Both the position numbers and the translations under genes were made by a program. The notes beneath the pieces are model-generated. The model did no database searches, was not told the origin of the DNA, and saw only the letters and a list, made by a program, of their open reading frames with translations. Positions 24,381 to 32,340 of a stretch of DNA of 42,451 nucleotides are shown here, one piece after another. The stretch covers positions 1-42,451 of the forward strand of contig JAQUOX010000003.1 of NCBI GenBank assembly GCA_028716905.1, given 5' to 3'. Within the stretch, counting starts at the first letter, position 1; every line of letters begins with the position of its first letter. The stretch is from Minisyncoccota bacterium. Its GTDB lineage: Bacteria > Patescibacteriota > Minisyncoccia > Minisyncoccales > Minisyncoccaceae.

Positions 24381-24731
24381 ATTGCACTCGTTGCAGACCC
24401 TGGCTTCGGGAAAGATTTTCAGCCTTTCCGAGGGTATTTCTTTGTCGCAATTTTCACACCGGCCGTAAGTTCCTTTTTCCATTTTTTCCAAAGCCAAATC
24501 GACGTCTTTCAGTTTCGTTTCCAGAGCGCGCTCCACGGGCAGAAGATTTTCGTATTCTTCCACTTCGTCGGCCTCTTCCTCCAGGTTCTCTTCGTCGGGA
24601 GTATTGGGATAGCGGGTTTGCCACTCATTATTGGCGTCCTTCTGGGCGAATCCTTCCAATTCTTTTTCCAGCTCTTTTTTTCTTGATTCCAAATGGTTTT
24701 TTAATTGTTCCAAAGTGTTTTTGTCCATCAT
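24363..24731 (-). CDS. DksA/TraR-type zinc-finger protein
   Basis: 122 residues. An N-terminal helical coiled coil (LKNHLESRKKELEKELEGFA) is followed by an acidic stretch, GTYGRCENC and a four-Cys zinc finger, CxxC-x17-CxxC, with RLKIFPEARVC between the pairs. Family members bind the secondary channel of RNA polymerase and modulate initiation, often with ppGpp. The coiled-coil tip motif DxxDxA of true DksA is not evident, so the exact activity is open. The start ATGATG overlaps the stop of a 32-residue membrane peptide frame (ATGA overlap). It is the last gene of the long minus-strand run. Confidence 0.8.
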   Translation of the reverse strand: MMDKNTLEQLKNHLESRKKELEKELEGFAQKDANNEWQTRYPNTPDEENLEEEADEVEEYENLLPVERALETKLKDVDLALEKMEKGTYGRCENCDKEIPSERLKIFPEARVCNECNKKTAS

Positions 24732-24826
24732 AAACTGCGGATAATAATATAGCCGATTATTATTAAAACGGCTAAAATAATTATTCTTATTATTAATTTA
24801 GAGATTAGGCTCGGTCTTTGAATCAT
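24728..24826 (-). CDS. Candidate 32-residue membrane peptide
   Basis: MIQRPSLISKLIIRIIILAV, then LIIIGYIIIRSL and a stop. The frame bridges the end of the coiled-coil gene and the start of the DksA-like gene. Its ATG lies within the former's last codons in another frame, and its TGA overlaps the latter's ATG. The product would be a single membrane helix with a basic start. Supporting it are the exact ATGA coupling and the fact that it fills the otherwise non-coding 66-base gap. Against it are the very small size and the low-complexity AT-rich sequence, which can give hydrophobic codons by chance. Confidence 0.4.
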   Translation of the reverse strand: MIQRPSLISKLIIRIIILAVLIIIGYIIIRSL

Positions 24827-26243
24827 TGTCCGGTATGGGTTTTACTTCTAATTTATCCAAATCGATATTCTTCGACTCTTCTTCCAGTTTGTCGATTTTT
24901 GAATCTATCTCGGAAATTTCGTTTTTGATTTCTTTGGCCCTTGAAGAGACCGTCTGATATTTTTCTCTGAATTCGGCTCTTTGCTTTTCCACTTTTTTCA
25001 AAATATCTTCGGTCTCCCACCTTTCTTCTTCAACCTCTCTTCTTTTGTTTTCCGCCCGCCTTCTTTCTTCTTCTATTTTTCTGATTTCCGCCGGGTTTTC
25101 AACGACAGCGTTTCCTCTTTTTTCCACGACTTTTATTTCCTCCTCAACAGATTTTTCCTTGAGCAGTATGTCGGTGAGTTTTTTCTCCAACTGGTCTTTT
25201 TCTTTGGTGTTTTCTATCATTTTTTCCTTTATTTCAAATCCTTCCTTGCCGATGTTTTCCAGCTTGACGAACAGTTCCTGCCTTTTTTCTTTTAAAAGGA
25301 TTTTTTCCCTGTCTCCTCTCAGCATTTCCAGTTCCAGGTTAAGCTGTTTTTCTTTGGCCAGGACTTTTCCAAAGGTTAAATTGCATTCTTTGAGCTGCGA
25401 CCTCAACGACTTGATTTCGTCTTCTTTTTTGTTTTCTTCCGTCTCAATTACGTTTCTTTCGTCTTCAATCTTCCATCTTTCTTTTTCCATCCGCCTTTTT
25501 TCTTCAGGGTCTTTGGAAGAGGACTCTCTCGCTTCTATGCTTTTTTTGATTTCTTCTATCCTCTTTTTCCTTTCGGTTATGAGCTCGAGTTTTTTCTTGG
25601 ACCTCTCTATTTCTTTTTCAATTTCCTGCCTTCTTTCTTCAAAGGGCATTTTTTCTTCCAGAACTTTTCTTAAGTTTTCCTCTATTTCAAAAGTGAGGTC
25701 CGTGATTTTTCTCAGTTTTTCTTCGGCGTTTTCCTCAACCTCTCTTTCTTCAACGCTTTCCATTGAAATATCCTCCTCTTCTATGGGTTTTTCTTCAATA
25801 GCCGGCTCTTCCATGACGGGCTTTTCTTCAATAGCCGGCTCTTCTTCCATAACCGGGATTTCTTCCGCGGGCGGAGCGGGCAATGGTTCTTCTGCCGGCT
25901 CTTCCATGACGGGCTTTTCTTCAATAGCCGGCTCTTCTTCCATAACCGGGATTTCTTCCGCGGGCGGAGCGGGAACTTCTTCTTTTTCAATAGCCGGCTC
26001 TATTTTTGAATTTTGCAATGCCAATTCTTCCGGAGAAAAATTTTCTTCAATTTTTTTCGGCGGCTCGGGAGGAAGAATTTCTTCCAAAGGTTCTTCTTCG
26101 GCCGTTTCGTAGAGAGGGTCGCCAATGTTCAAAAATTTTTCCTGAGTTTCTTCGATTTCTCCCTGTTCTTCCGCGGCCAAGTCCTTTTTCATCGTTCGTA
26201 TCTTCTCGCGATTCAGCTTGAAAACATTTTTTTCCTCAACCAT
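24798..26243 (-). CDS. Glu-rich coiled-coil protein with internal repeat (481 aa)
   Basis: No functional family recognised. After a charged start (MVEEKNVFKLNREKIRTMKK), residues about 80-160 are a Pro/Glu/Ala-rich low-complexity region with a 31-residue repeat unit containing PAPPAEEIPVMEEEPAIEEK, present twice. The remaining 300 residues are a long, highly charged coiled coil (KEIERSKKKLELITERKKRI, EEERRRAENKRREVEEERW). No signal peptide or membrane segment, so a cytoplasmic rod or scaffold is likely. Begins 9 bases after pnp in the rpsO-pnp transcript. The overlapping Ser-rich frame on plus is an artefact of this codon bias. Confidence 0.7.
   Translation of the reverse strand: MVEEKNVFKLNREKIRTMKKDLAAEEQGEIEETQEKFLNIGDPLYETAEEEPLEEILPPEPPKKIEENFSPEELALQNSKIEPAIEKEEVPAPPAEEIPVMEEEPAIEEKPVMEEPAEEPLPAPPAEEIPVMEEEPAIEEKPVMEEPAIEEKPIEEEDISMESVEEREVEENAEEKLRKITDLTFEIEENLRKVLEEKMPFEERRQEIEKEIERSKKKLELITERKKRIEEIKKSIEARESSSKDPEEKRRMEKERWKIEDERNVIETEENKKEDEIKSLRSQLKECNLTFGKVLAKEKQLNLELEMLRGDREKILLKEKRQELFVKLENIGKEGFEIKEKMIENTKEKDQLEKKLTDILLKEKSVEEEIKVVEKRGNAVVENPAEIRKIEEERRRAENKRREVEEERWETEDILKKVEKQRAEFREKYQTVSSRAKEIKNEISEIDSKIDKLEEESKNIDLDKLEVKPIPDNDSKTEPNL
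25801..25973. repeat. Exact 80-base direct repeat inside the coiled-coil gene
   Basis: Copies at 25801-25880 and 25894-25973 are identical over 80 bases, offset by 93 bases (31 codons), so the reading frame is preserved. They encode the repeated Pro/Glu-rich segment. Identity at the DNA level implies a recent duplication or ongoing recombination. Copy number could vary between cells or be miscounted in a short-read assembly. Confidence 0.9.
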
Positions 26244-26252
26244 ATTGCGCGT

Positions 26253-28355
26253 TTATCTTTTTACTTCTTTTAATGATAGATTAATTCTGCCCTGTTCGTC
26301 AATAGAGACGACTTTCACGGGAATAATGTCCCCTATTTTCACCACGTCGCTTACCTTGTTTACCCGTCTTTCAGACAGTTGGGAAATGTGAACCAGGCCT
26401 TCCTGTCCCGGAAGTATTTCCACAAAAGCTCCGAAATCAAGAATTCTTTTAACCTTGCCTTGGAAAATTTCTCCCACCACCACTTCCCGCGTGATATTGT
26501 TAATCCATTCCAGGGCTTTTTGGGCCGATTCTTCTTTCTCCGCGGTTACGAATATTTCACCCGTTTCTTCAATGTCAATGGAAACGTTGCAGGCGTCGAT
26601 TATTTCATTGATAATTTTTCCTCCCGGCCCGATAACTTCGCCGATTTTCTCGGGATTGATTTTGATAATGTATATTCTCGGCGCGTAAGGAGACAATTGT
26701 TCCCTCGGTTCGGGCAGAACCGCTCTCATTTTTTCCAAGATTTCCAACCTGGCCTTTTTCGACTGTTCCAGCGCCTCTTTTATTATTTTCCCCGTAATGC
26801 CCCTGACTTTTACGTCCATTTGCAGGGCGTTGATTCCGTCTTTTGTCCCGGCCGCTTTCAAGTCCATGTCTCCGTAATGGTCTTCCTGCCCCTGGACGTC
26901 GGTAAGGATTTTGTATTTTTTTTCTTCGCTGTTTTTGCTTTTGTCCATTTCCATCATCAGGCCCATGGCAATTCCGGAAACGGGCTTTTTAATGGGAACT
27001 CCCCCGTCCATCATGGCCAGGCAGGCGGCGCAGGTGGAAGCCATTGAGCTTGAGCCGTTGGAGCACAAAACTTCGGAAACCAGCCTGATGGTGTAGGGAA
27101 AGGTTTGAGCGTCGGGAATAACCTGTTTTAATGCTTTTTCCGCCAGCATGCCGTGTCCGATTTCTCTTCTTCCCGGCCCCCTGAGGGCGCCGATTTCTCC
27201 GACGCAGGAAGGCGGAAAGTTGTAATGGTGCAGAAATCTTTTCTTCCCCTCAACTTCCATTTCTTCCATTATCTTTTGGTCTCCCGGAGAACCCAGGGTC
27301 AAAAAAGAAAGAACCCTGGTTTGGCCGCGGCAGAACAATCCCGAACCATGGACCCTTTCAAAAAGTCCGGCCCGGCAGTCAATTTCCCTGATTTCGCCGA
27401 GACCGCGGCCGTCAATCCTTAAGTTGCGGTCAATGACCATCTCGTGTATTGTTTTTTCTCCCGCTTTTTCCAAAAGGTAGAGGCCGTGGCTTACTTTCTC
27501 CGCCTCCTCATGCTTGTTTTTCAAGTGTTCTTTCAATTCTTCTCTAAGAGAATCAAAATCTATGAGAGACTTTTCCAGCTTTCCTTCGGCGAATTCCTTT
27601 ATTTCCTTTTCCAGTTCTTCGTCCTTTTCCTTTTCTTTAATCAATATTTTTTCTTTTCCCGCTTTCTTGGCGATTTCTTCCTCAAAGGTCAGCAGTTTTT
27701 CCTGAAGAGGTTTGGTTTTTTCAATGGCCGTGGCGATTTCTTCTTCCCGGGCTTCGTCAAATTCTCCCTCAATCATATTGACCAGAATTTCTTTTTTTGA
27801 TTCGGAATAAAGGGCTGAAAAGAATAAATCAAAATTTTCCTCTTCCCTTTGTTCCTTGGTGGGAAAAGCTATGAGCTCGCCGTTCTTTTTTCCTATTCTT
27901 AGGGGGGCGACTGGTCCGTTCCAGGGTATGTCTGAGACGAGAAGAGCCAGAGAAGAAGCGAAAAGGCCCAAAACCGCCGGGTCGTTTTCCTGATCCCAGG
28001 AAACGCAGGTGGCGATAATTTGGACTTCCCGCTTGAAATTGTCCGGGAAAAGAGGCCTGACCGCTCTGTCAATCAGCCTGGAATTGAGGACGGCTTTTTC
28101 GCTCGGCCTCGACTCCCTTTTCAAGAATCTTGAGCCCAGGATTTTTCCCACCGCGTAATACTTTTCTTCATAAGTCACGGTTAAAGGAAAAAAATCGTTT
28201 CCCTCGATTTCTTTTTTAGCCATTACGGCCGTTGCCATTATCACCGTGTTCCCGAGCTTCACCCAGACCGAACCGTTGGTTCTTTCAGCCAAATTGTTTA
28301 TCTCCACCTCCAGGGTTTTGCCGTCAACGTCTAATTTAAAGATTTCGGATTTCAT
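26253..28355 (-). CDS. pnp: Polynucleotide phosphorylase
   Basis: 700 residues. PNPase degrades RNA 3' to 5' by phosphorolysis, making nucleoside diphosphates, and forms the core of RNA turnover complexes. Two RNase PH domains are visible, the first with VMATAVMAKKEIEGNDFFPL and FLKRESRPSEKAVL, the second with RTRVLSFLTLGSPGD-type sequence, PSCVGEIGALRGPGRREIGH and TDVQGQEDHYGDMD. A KH domain (IGPGGKIINEIID) and an S1 domain (GKVKRILDFGAFVEILPGQ) follow. Full length with all domains. It overlaps rpsO by 4 bases (ATGA), the classic rpsO-pnp pair. Confidence 0.96.
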   Translation of the reverse strand: MKSEIFKLDVDGKTLEVEINNLAERTNGSVWVKLGNTVIMATAVMAKKEIEGNDFFPLTVTYEEKYYAVGKILGSRFLKRESRPSEKAVLNSRLIDRAVRPLFPDNFKREVQIIATCVSWDQENDPAVLGLFASSLALLVSDIPWNGPVAPLRIGKKNGELIAFPTKEQREEENFDLFFSALYSESKKEILVNMIEGEFDEAREEEIATAIEKTKPLQEKLLTFEEEIAKKAGKEKILIKEKEKDEELEKEIKEFAEGKLEKSLIDFDSLREELKEHLKNKHEEAEKVSHGLYLLEKAGEKTIHEMVIDRNLRIDGRGLGEIREIDCRAGLFERVHGSGLFCRGQTRVLSFLTLGSPGDQKIMEEMEVEGKKRFLHHYNFPPSCVGEIGALRGPGRREIGHGMLAEKALKQVIPDAQTFPYTIRLVSEVLCSNGSSSMASTCAACLAMMDGGVPIKKPVSGIAMGLMMEMDKSKNSEEKKYKILTDVQGQEDHYGDMDLKAAGTKDGINALQMDVKVRGITGKIIKEALEQSKKARLEILEKMRAVLPEPREQLSPYAPRIYIIKINPEKIGEVIGPGGKIINEIIDACNVSIDIEETGEIFVTAEKEESAQKALEWINNITREVVVGEIFQGKVKRILDFGAFVEILPGQEGLVHISQLSERRVNKVSDVVKIGDIIPVKVVSIDEQGRINLSLKEVKR

Positions 28356-28618
28356 GATTTGAGTCCGATTTTTTTAACCAGCTCTTTGTATTTTTTTTCG
28401 TTGGTTTTTTCCAAATACTTTAAAAGTTTTCTTCTTTTGGCCACCATTTTGAGCAGGCCTTTTTTGGAATGGAAGTCCTTTTTGTGCTTTTGCAGATGAT
28501 TAAGAAGCTTTTCTATCTCCTCCGACAAAAGAGCGACCTGGACTTCGGCAGAACCGGTGTCTTTTTCGTGCAATTTGAACTTGTTGATGACTTTTTCCTT
28601 TTCCGTTGTTGAAATCAT
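28352..28618 (-). CDS. rpsO: Ribosomal protein uS15
   Basis: 88 residues, the normal length. The pattern EKDTGSAEVQVALLSEEIEKL and HKKDFHSKKGLLKMVAKRRKLLKYL is diagnostic for uS15, which binds the central domain of 16S rRNA and organises the small-subunit platform. It starts 25 bases after the 3' end of tRNA-Lys and overlaps pnp by 4 bases. Given the tight packing, the tRNA and rpsO-pnp probably share a transcript that tRNA processing would split. Confidence 0.96.
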   Translation of the reverse strand: MISTTEKEKVINKFKLHEKDTGSAEVQVALLSEEIEKLLNHLQKHKKDFHSKKGLLKMVAKRRKLLKYLEKTNEKKYKELVKKIGLKS

Positions 28619-28643
28619 GTTTTTATTAATTATCTTTTTCTTG

Positions 28644-28716
28644 TGCCCCGTGAAGGACTCGAACCTACAACCTTGAAGTTAAGAGCTTCCTGCTCTACCA
28701 ATTGAGCTAACGGGGC
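28644..28716 (-). tRNA. tRNA-Lys (CTT)
   Basis: 73 bases. Acceptor GCCCCGT/ACGGGGC with discriminator A, D-arm GCTC/GAGC, anticodon loop CTCTTAA giving CTT, T-loop TTCGAGT. Two stem mismatches are seen (27:43 G-A and one U-U in the T-stem). CCA is not encoded. It starts 1 base after the stop of the pilin gene upstream. Confidence 0.9.
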
Positions 28717-28717
28717 T

Positions 28718-29110
28718 TTAAGGATTTTTCTGGAAAAAGTAAAGGGGCCATTCCATTTGTCCTTTGGTTATGAAAGTTACGAATTCATAAACGAGAATCC
28801 AGGCGGAATAAATCAGCAATACGCCGATGACGCCGTAAGTCAATATCTTTTTTCCCTGTTCCACTTTCCCGGGATCGCCGCTGGCCGTCATGATGGTAAT
28901 CCCGCCCCAGGCGAAGAAGAGAACGGCCAAAGGAGGAACCAAGCTGAAAAGGATGAAATTGACGACGTTGTTGATTAAGACAAAAATATCGTTAAAAGTG
29001 CAGGGATTCTGTCCTTCTCCCCCGCAGGGAACAAGCCCCTGCCCCAAAACCGGCGTGGCGAAAAACAAAAAAAGAACGAAGAAAAGCAAATATTGTTTGG
29101 CTTTTGACAT
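28718..29110 (-). CDS. T4SS-pilin-type (VirB2-like) small membrane protein
   Basis: 130 residues. Signal peptide 1-23 (MSKAKQYLLFFVLFLFFATP, cut after VLG), a short segment with two Cys, then two membrane helices (VVNFILFSLVPPLAVLFFAW and ILTYGVIGVLLIYSAWILVY) joined by TASGDPGKVEQGKK. This is the VirB2/TrbC pilin layout common in Parcubacteria and the stand-alone version of the domain that begins the three surface proteins at 16-22 kb. It is a candidate pilus or channel subunit for the secretion locus 13 kb away. It sits between tRNA-Arg and tRNA-Lys and has its own promoter. Confidence 0.82.
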   Translation of the reverse strand: MSKAKQYLLFFVLFLFFATPVLGQGLVPCGGEGQNPCTFNDIFVLINNVVNFILFSLVPPLAVLFFAWGGITIMTASGDPGKVEQGKKILTYGVIGVLLIYSAWILVYEFVTFITKGQMEWPLYFFQKNP

Positions 29111-29121
29111 AATCTTTTTTG

Positions 29122-29150
29122 AGTATAGCGGTTTTAAGCAAAAAAATCAA
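29122..29150 (-). promoter_or_regulatory. Promoter of the pilin gene
   Basis: On minus, TTGATT (29150-29145), a 17-base spacer and TATACT (29127-29122), directly after the tRNA-Arg gene. Start expected near 29115, about 5 bases before the ATG at 29110. Confidence 0.6.
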
Positions 29151-29152
29151 GG

Positions 29153-29224
29153 TGCCCCCGGCAAGACTCGAACTCGCACCACTGGTTCCGAAGACCAGTA
29201 CTCTATCCATTGAGCTACGGGGGC
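29153..29224 (-). tRNA. tRNA-Arg (TCG)
   Basis: 72 bases. Acceptor GCCCCCG/CGGGGGC with discriminator A, D-arm GCTC/GAGT, anticodon arm CTGGT-CTTCGGA-ACCAG giving TCG, T-arm GCGAG-TTCGAGT-CTTGC. CCA is not fully encoded (ACC then T). It begins 2 bases after the plsY stop upstream. Confidence 0.92.
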
Positions 29225-29226
29225 GT

Positions 29227-29904
29227 CTAATCTTTTTTGAAAAGTTTTTTTAAGGGCTTTATTCTGAAGGGGGGAACAGTATCCTGGTCAAAGATGAGCC
29301 GGTTTTCCATTAATTCGTTTCTGTTGTTTGACTCCAAAACCTCATTAATGGGACTCAGTCTTTTGACGAAAATGGGGATGAGGGAAAGGAGAATGAGATA
29401 GCCGATGGGTTCAAACGTCAAACCGCCCTTAAAGGTGATAAAAATGCCGGTAATCAGAGAAAGAATAGTGCCGACCGAAGCGGTCCAGATAATGGCGAAG
29501 ATAATAGTGGGGATTAATATGACAAGCAGGGTAATGGGAGAAAACACCAGCATGGCTCCCATTAAAGCGCCTAATCCCCTGCCTCCTTTGAACTTAAGGA
29601 AGAGCGACCAGTTGTGGCCGACGACAGACATGACGCCGCAGAGAATCTGGACGGAAACAGGCAGACCGTATTCTTTGGCCAGAAAGACCGCCAGGAAACC
29701 TTTACCAATATCCAGGGCGGCTGTCAAGATACCTTGCCACAAGCCCACGTTTTTGGCCACATTTGAACCCGAGCTTTTCCTCCACCCCATTTCCAGGATG
29801 TTTTTATGGGAGGTCAGCTTGGTGACGATATAGGCAAAGGGAATGGAACCCAAGACGTAGGCCAGAGCCATAAAAGCGATAAAAACAAGATATTGGTCAA
29901 TCAT
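29227..29904 (-). CDS. PlsY-family acyltransferase, divergent copy A
   Basis: 225 residues with the multi-helix layout of PlsY, which transfers an acyl chain from acyl-phosphate to glycerol-3-phosphate. Motif 2 is well kept (GHNWSLFLKFKGGRGLGALM). Motif 1, normally GSGNxGATNxxR, reads KSSGSNVAKNVGLWQG, and the C-terminal HRxNIxRL motif is absent (LSPINEVLESNN instead). It may have another acyl acceptor, be regulatory or be inactive. Overlaps copy B by 8 bases and lies at the end of the fakA-fakB-fakB-plsY-plsY run. Confidence 0.75.
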   Translation of the reverse strand: MIDQYLVFIAFMALAYVLGSIPFAYIVTKLTSHKNILEMGWRKSSGSNVAKNVGLWQGILTAALDIGKGFLAVFLAKEYGLPVSVQILCGVMSVVGHNWSLFLKFKGGRGLGALMGAMLVFSPITLLVILIPTIIFAIIWTASVGTILSLITGIFITFKGGLTFEPIGYLILLSLIPIFVKRLSPINEVLESNNRNELMENRLIFDQDTVPPFRIKPLKKLFKKD

Positions 29905-30568
29905 TTAAGTATGTTTTATTTCTTATTTTCTTGATTTGTTCTTCCAGGCGGTCTTTGTGGGCTATCAAGATTAGGGGCGTGGCCGCCAGGGCGGGATAGA
30001 ACAATAATATATTATATGCGTAAAGCCAGAAAAGAGCAAACACTTCTCCGGCCAATCTCCCCGTGATTTGGTCGGAAACGGCGTATTTCAGGAATTTTTT
30101 ATTTACTTTTCTCCCCATCAGTATTTCAAACAAGCTCATAAAGCAGACGACCAGAACGAGCCAGCCGAGGAAGGCTTTCCAGTCAAGATAAAGCAATATG
30201 CCCAGGAAACTGGCCGCTCCCCGGCCTCCTTTGAATTTGAGAAAAACAGAATAATTATGACCCAGAACCGCGAAGAAAGCAGCCAAAGAAACGGCCAGGA
30301 CGCTGTTTCCGGCAGTCAGGGCTTGGGCCAGATACACGGAAAGAATTGCTTTGCCGGCATCCAAAAGAAAAACAAGAAGAAAAGACAAGATTCCCGCTAA
30401 TCCTCCTTTTTCCTTGCCGGCGATTCTTAAGGTATTCAGGGCGCCGATATTCTTTGAGCCCAGTTCCCGCGGGTCTTTTTTAAAGAGAATCTTGTTGACG
30501 ATAAGGCCGAAGGGAATGGAGCCCAGGACGTAGGAAATCAGAGCGATAAGAATATATTTTTCCAACAT
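29897..30568 (-). CDS. PlsY-family acyltransferase, divergent copy B
   Basis: 223 residues, polytopic. SYVLGSIPFGLIVNKILF is the family N-terminus. Motif 1 reads LGSKNIGALNTLRIAG, close to the canonical form but with Lys and Leu substitutions. Motif 2 is good (GHNYSVFLKFKGGRGAASFL). The C-terminal motif is reduced to IAHKDRLEEQI. It sits between two fakB-like genes upstream and copy A downstream, with an 8-base overlap to copy A. That placement suggests direct use of the acyl-phosphate made by the kinase system encoded beside it (inference from PlsY biochemistry). Confidence 0.8.
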   Translation of the reverse strand: MLEKYILIALISYVLGSIPFGLIVNKILFKKDPRELGSKNIGALNTLRIAGKEKGGLAGILSFLLVFLLDAGKAILSVYLAQALTAGNSVLAVSLAAFFAVLGHNYSVFLKFKGGRGAASFLGILLYLDWKAFLGWLVLVVCFMSLFEILMGRKVNKKFLKYAVSDQITGRLAGEVFALFWLYAYNILLFYPALAATPLILIAHKDRLEEQIKKIRNKTYLND

Positions 30569-30580
30569 ATGTTTTTAAAA

Positions 30581-31450
30581 TTAATCTTGTAATAAGCAAA
30601 CAAGAACGGTGCCCGGACCGACGTGGGCGCCGATGACAAAACTGGTCATATTGACGAACTCTATTTTCATTCCCGGGAACCTGTCTTCTAGCATTTTTTC
30701 CAGTCGCAGCGCTTCATTAAGATTATCGGCATGGCTTATGGCCGCGCGGTATTTTCCGGGCAGTCTTTTAATCAGGTTTTCTGTTTCTTTAAGCAGGGCG
30801 CTGGCCGTGTCTTTGGCCTGCATTTTTAAAGTAACCGGCTTGACCTCGCCGTCCTTGATTCCCAGAACCGGTCTCATGCCCAGGCCCTGCATTTTCTCCA
30901 AAACGCCGGCCACGGTGCCGCTGATTCTTCCTCCGGCTTCCAGCCATCGGGGATTTTCAAGCATGCCGAAAAGATGGACTTTGGAAACAAGGTCTTCCAA
31001 AACCTTAAAGGCGTTTTCCGTACTGTTTCCTTGTTCAATTAATTCCGCGGCTCTGATGGCCAAAAGCGCTTCGCCGATGTCAACATTCAGGGTGTCCAGG
31101 ACAAAGATTTTCTTTTGGGCCTCTTCGTTGAACATTTTCTTCGCCTGCATGGCGGAATTGTAGGTGCCGGATATTTTTGAGCTGACGGTGATGCAGATAA
31201 TTTTCTGATTTTGGGCCAAAAGCTCGTCATAGGCCTTTTTATAAACTCCGATTGCCGGCTGGGACGTCTTGGGGTTGGTTTTCAGTCCCTGCCTCTGGGC
31301 GTTTCGCATTTTTTCGTAGATGTTTTTTCCGGAAATGGCATTTTCTTCGCTCCAGTTAACTATGAAAGGAGCCACTTTCATTTCGTGTTTTTGGATTACT
31401 TCCTGGGGCAGAGCCGCGCTTTCCCCGATGATTATTGTTGTGTTTTTCAT
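30581..31450 (-). CDS. DegV/FakB family fatty-acid-binding protein (1)
   Basis: 289 residues from ATG 31450; a TTG 9 bases earlier is less likely. DegV/FakB proteins hold a fatty acid while FakA phosphorylates its carboxyl group. Family motifs: GESAALPQEV at the start (usually DSTADLP), KTSQPAIGVYKKAY, SSKISGTYNSAMQAKK, and the C-terminal GAHVGPGTV with the His that contacts the carboxylate in characterised FakB. All lipid-site motifs are present. Last of three consecutive DegV-domain genes, 12 bases before plsY copy B, which fits carriage of scavenged fatty acids to lipid synthesis. Confidence 0.85.
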   Translation of the reverse strand: MKNTTIIIGESAALPQEVIQKHEMKVAPFIVNWSEENAISGKNIYEKMRNAQRQGLKTNPKTSQPAIGVYKKAYDELLAQNQKIICITVSSKISGTYNSAMQAKKMFNEEAQKKIFVLDTLNVDIGEALLAIRAAELIEQGNSTENAFKVLEDLVSKVHLFGMLENPRWLEAGGRISGTVAGVLEKMQGLGMRPVLGIKDGEVKPVTLKMQAKDTASALLKETENLIKRLPGKYRAAISHADNLNEALRLEKMLEDRFPGMKIEFVNMTSFVIGAHVGPGTVLVCLLQD

Positions 31451-31460
31451 TTGTTGCAAA

Positions 31461-32336
31461 TTATAGATTATTATCGACGTGATAACCGAGAATCAGGGTG
31501 CCGGGGCCAAGATGTCCGCCCAGAGGAATGCAGGTCAGATTTAAAAAAGCTATGTTCACGTTTATATTTGAAAGCAGTTCTTTCAGTTTGCGGGCTTGGC
31601 CTTCGTTGTCGGCGTGAGTGACGCTGGCCGTTATTTTTTTCCCCGACCCTCTGATTTTTCTGGTGTTTTTTTCAAATTCTTGGAATAGGGCGCTGGCCAA
31701 GTCCTCAATGTTTCTTTTTATGCCGACAAGGGCAAGCTTGCCTTCTTTGAATCCGAACAGCGGTTTTAGGCCCATTCTTTCCGCGCCTTTTTGAACAAAG
31801 CGGGGTATCCGTCCGCTGGCTTCAAGCCATTTGCCGTCCTGATAAACACCCAGCAGTTTGAAGTTTTTTAATTCAGCGTTTAATCTGCCGACTATCTCCT
31901 GCGCATTCAGCCCTTGTTTTATGTGCTTTATGGCTTCCAGAGCGACAAGGCCTTCGCCGGCACTGCCGTTAAACGTGTCAATAACATGAATCCGGCCCCT
32001 TAGCTCCGCGCTTAGGAATTTCTGAGCCTGGATGGCTGAATTGTACGTTCCGGAAATCTTGGAAGAGATGGTAAAGCACAATACCTCCTTAAAGTGTTTT
32101 AATTTTTCTTCAAAAACTTTGGCGAAATCGTTTATTGAGGGTTGGGAGGTTTTGACAAAACCGATTACCCCCTGCTTGTCCGATTGCTCCATTTTTTGAT
32201 AAATATTTCCGGAAAATTGCGCCAGTTGCTGCAAGTCAATCTTGAACCTGACGAGCGAAATGTCGTTTTCTTTGATTATTTCTTCGGGCAAGTCAACTGC
32301 TTCGTCAGCGACAATGCCGATTTGTTTTTCTTCCAT
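31461..32336 (-). CDS. DegV/FakB family fatty-acid-binding protein (2)
   Basis: 291 residues. It begins IGIVADEAVDLPEEIIKEND; further motifs are VKTSQPSINDFAKVFE, SSKISGTYNSAIQAQK and GGHLGPGTLILG with the carboxylate-binding His. It is clearly paralogous to the next gene downstream, but divergent enough that the two may prefer different chain types, as FakB1 and FakB2 do in staphylococci (known for that family, inferred here). Gaps of 4 bases to fakA upstream and 10 bases to the next fakB indicate one operon. Confidence 0.85.
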   Translation of the reverse strand: MEEKQIGIVADEAVDLPEEIIKENDISLVRFKIDLQQLAQFSGNIYQKMEQSDKQGVIGFVKTSQPSINDFAKVFEEKLKHFKEVLCFTISSKISGTYNSAIQAQKFLSAELRGRIHVIDTFNGSAGEGLVALEAIKHIKQGLNAQEIVGRLNAELKNFKLLGVYQDGKWLEASGRIPRFVQKGAERMGLKPLFGFKEGKLALVGIKRNIEDLASALFQEFEKNTRKIRGSGKKITASVTHADNEGQARKLKELLSNINVNIAFLNLTCIPLGGHLGPGTLILGYHVDNNL

Positions 32337-32340
32337 TTTT

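Noticed and set aside
25045-26112. A 355-codon Ser-rich frame on plus
   Set aside because: It is exactly antisense to the Glu/Lys-rich coiled-coil gene. Its Ser/Phe-rich, repetitive translation is what that codon bias produces on the opposite strand.
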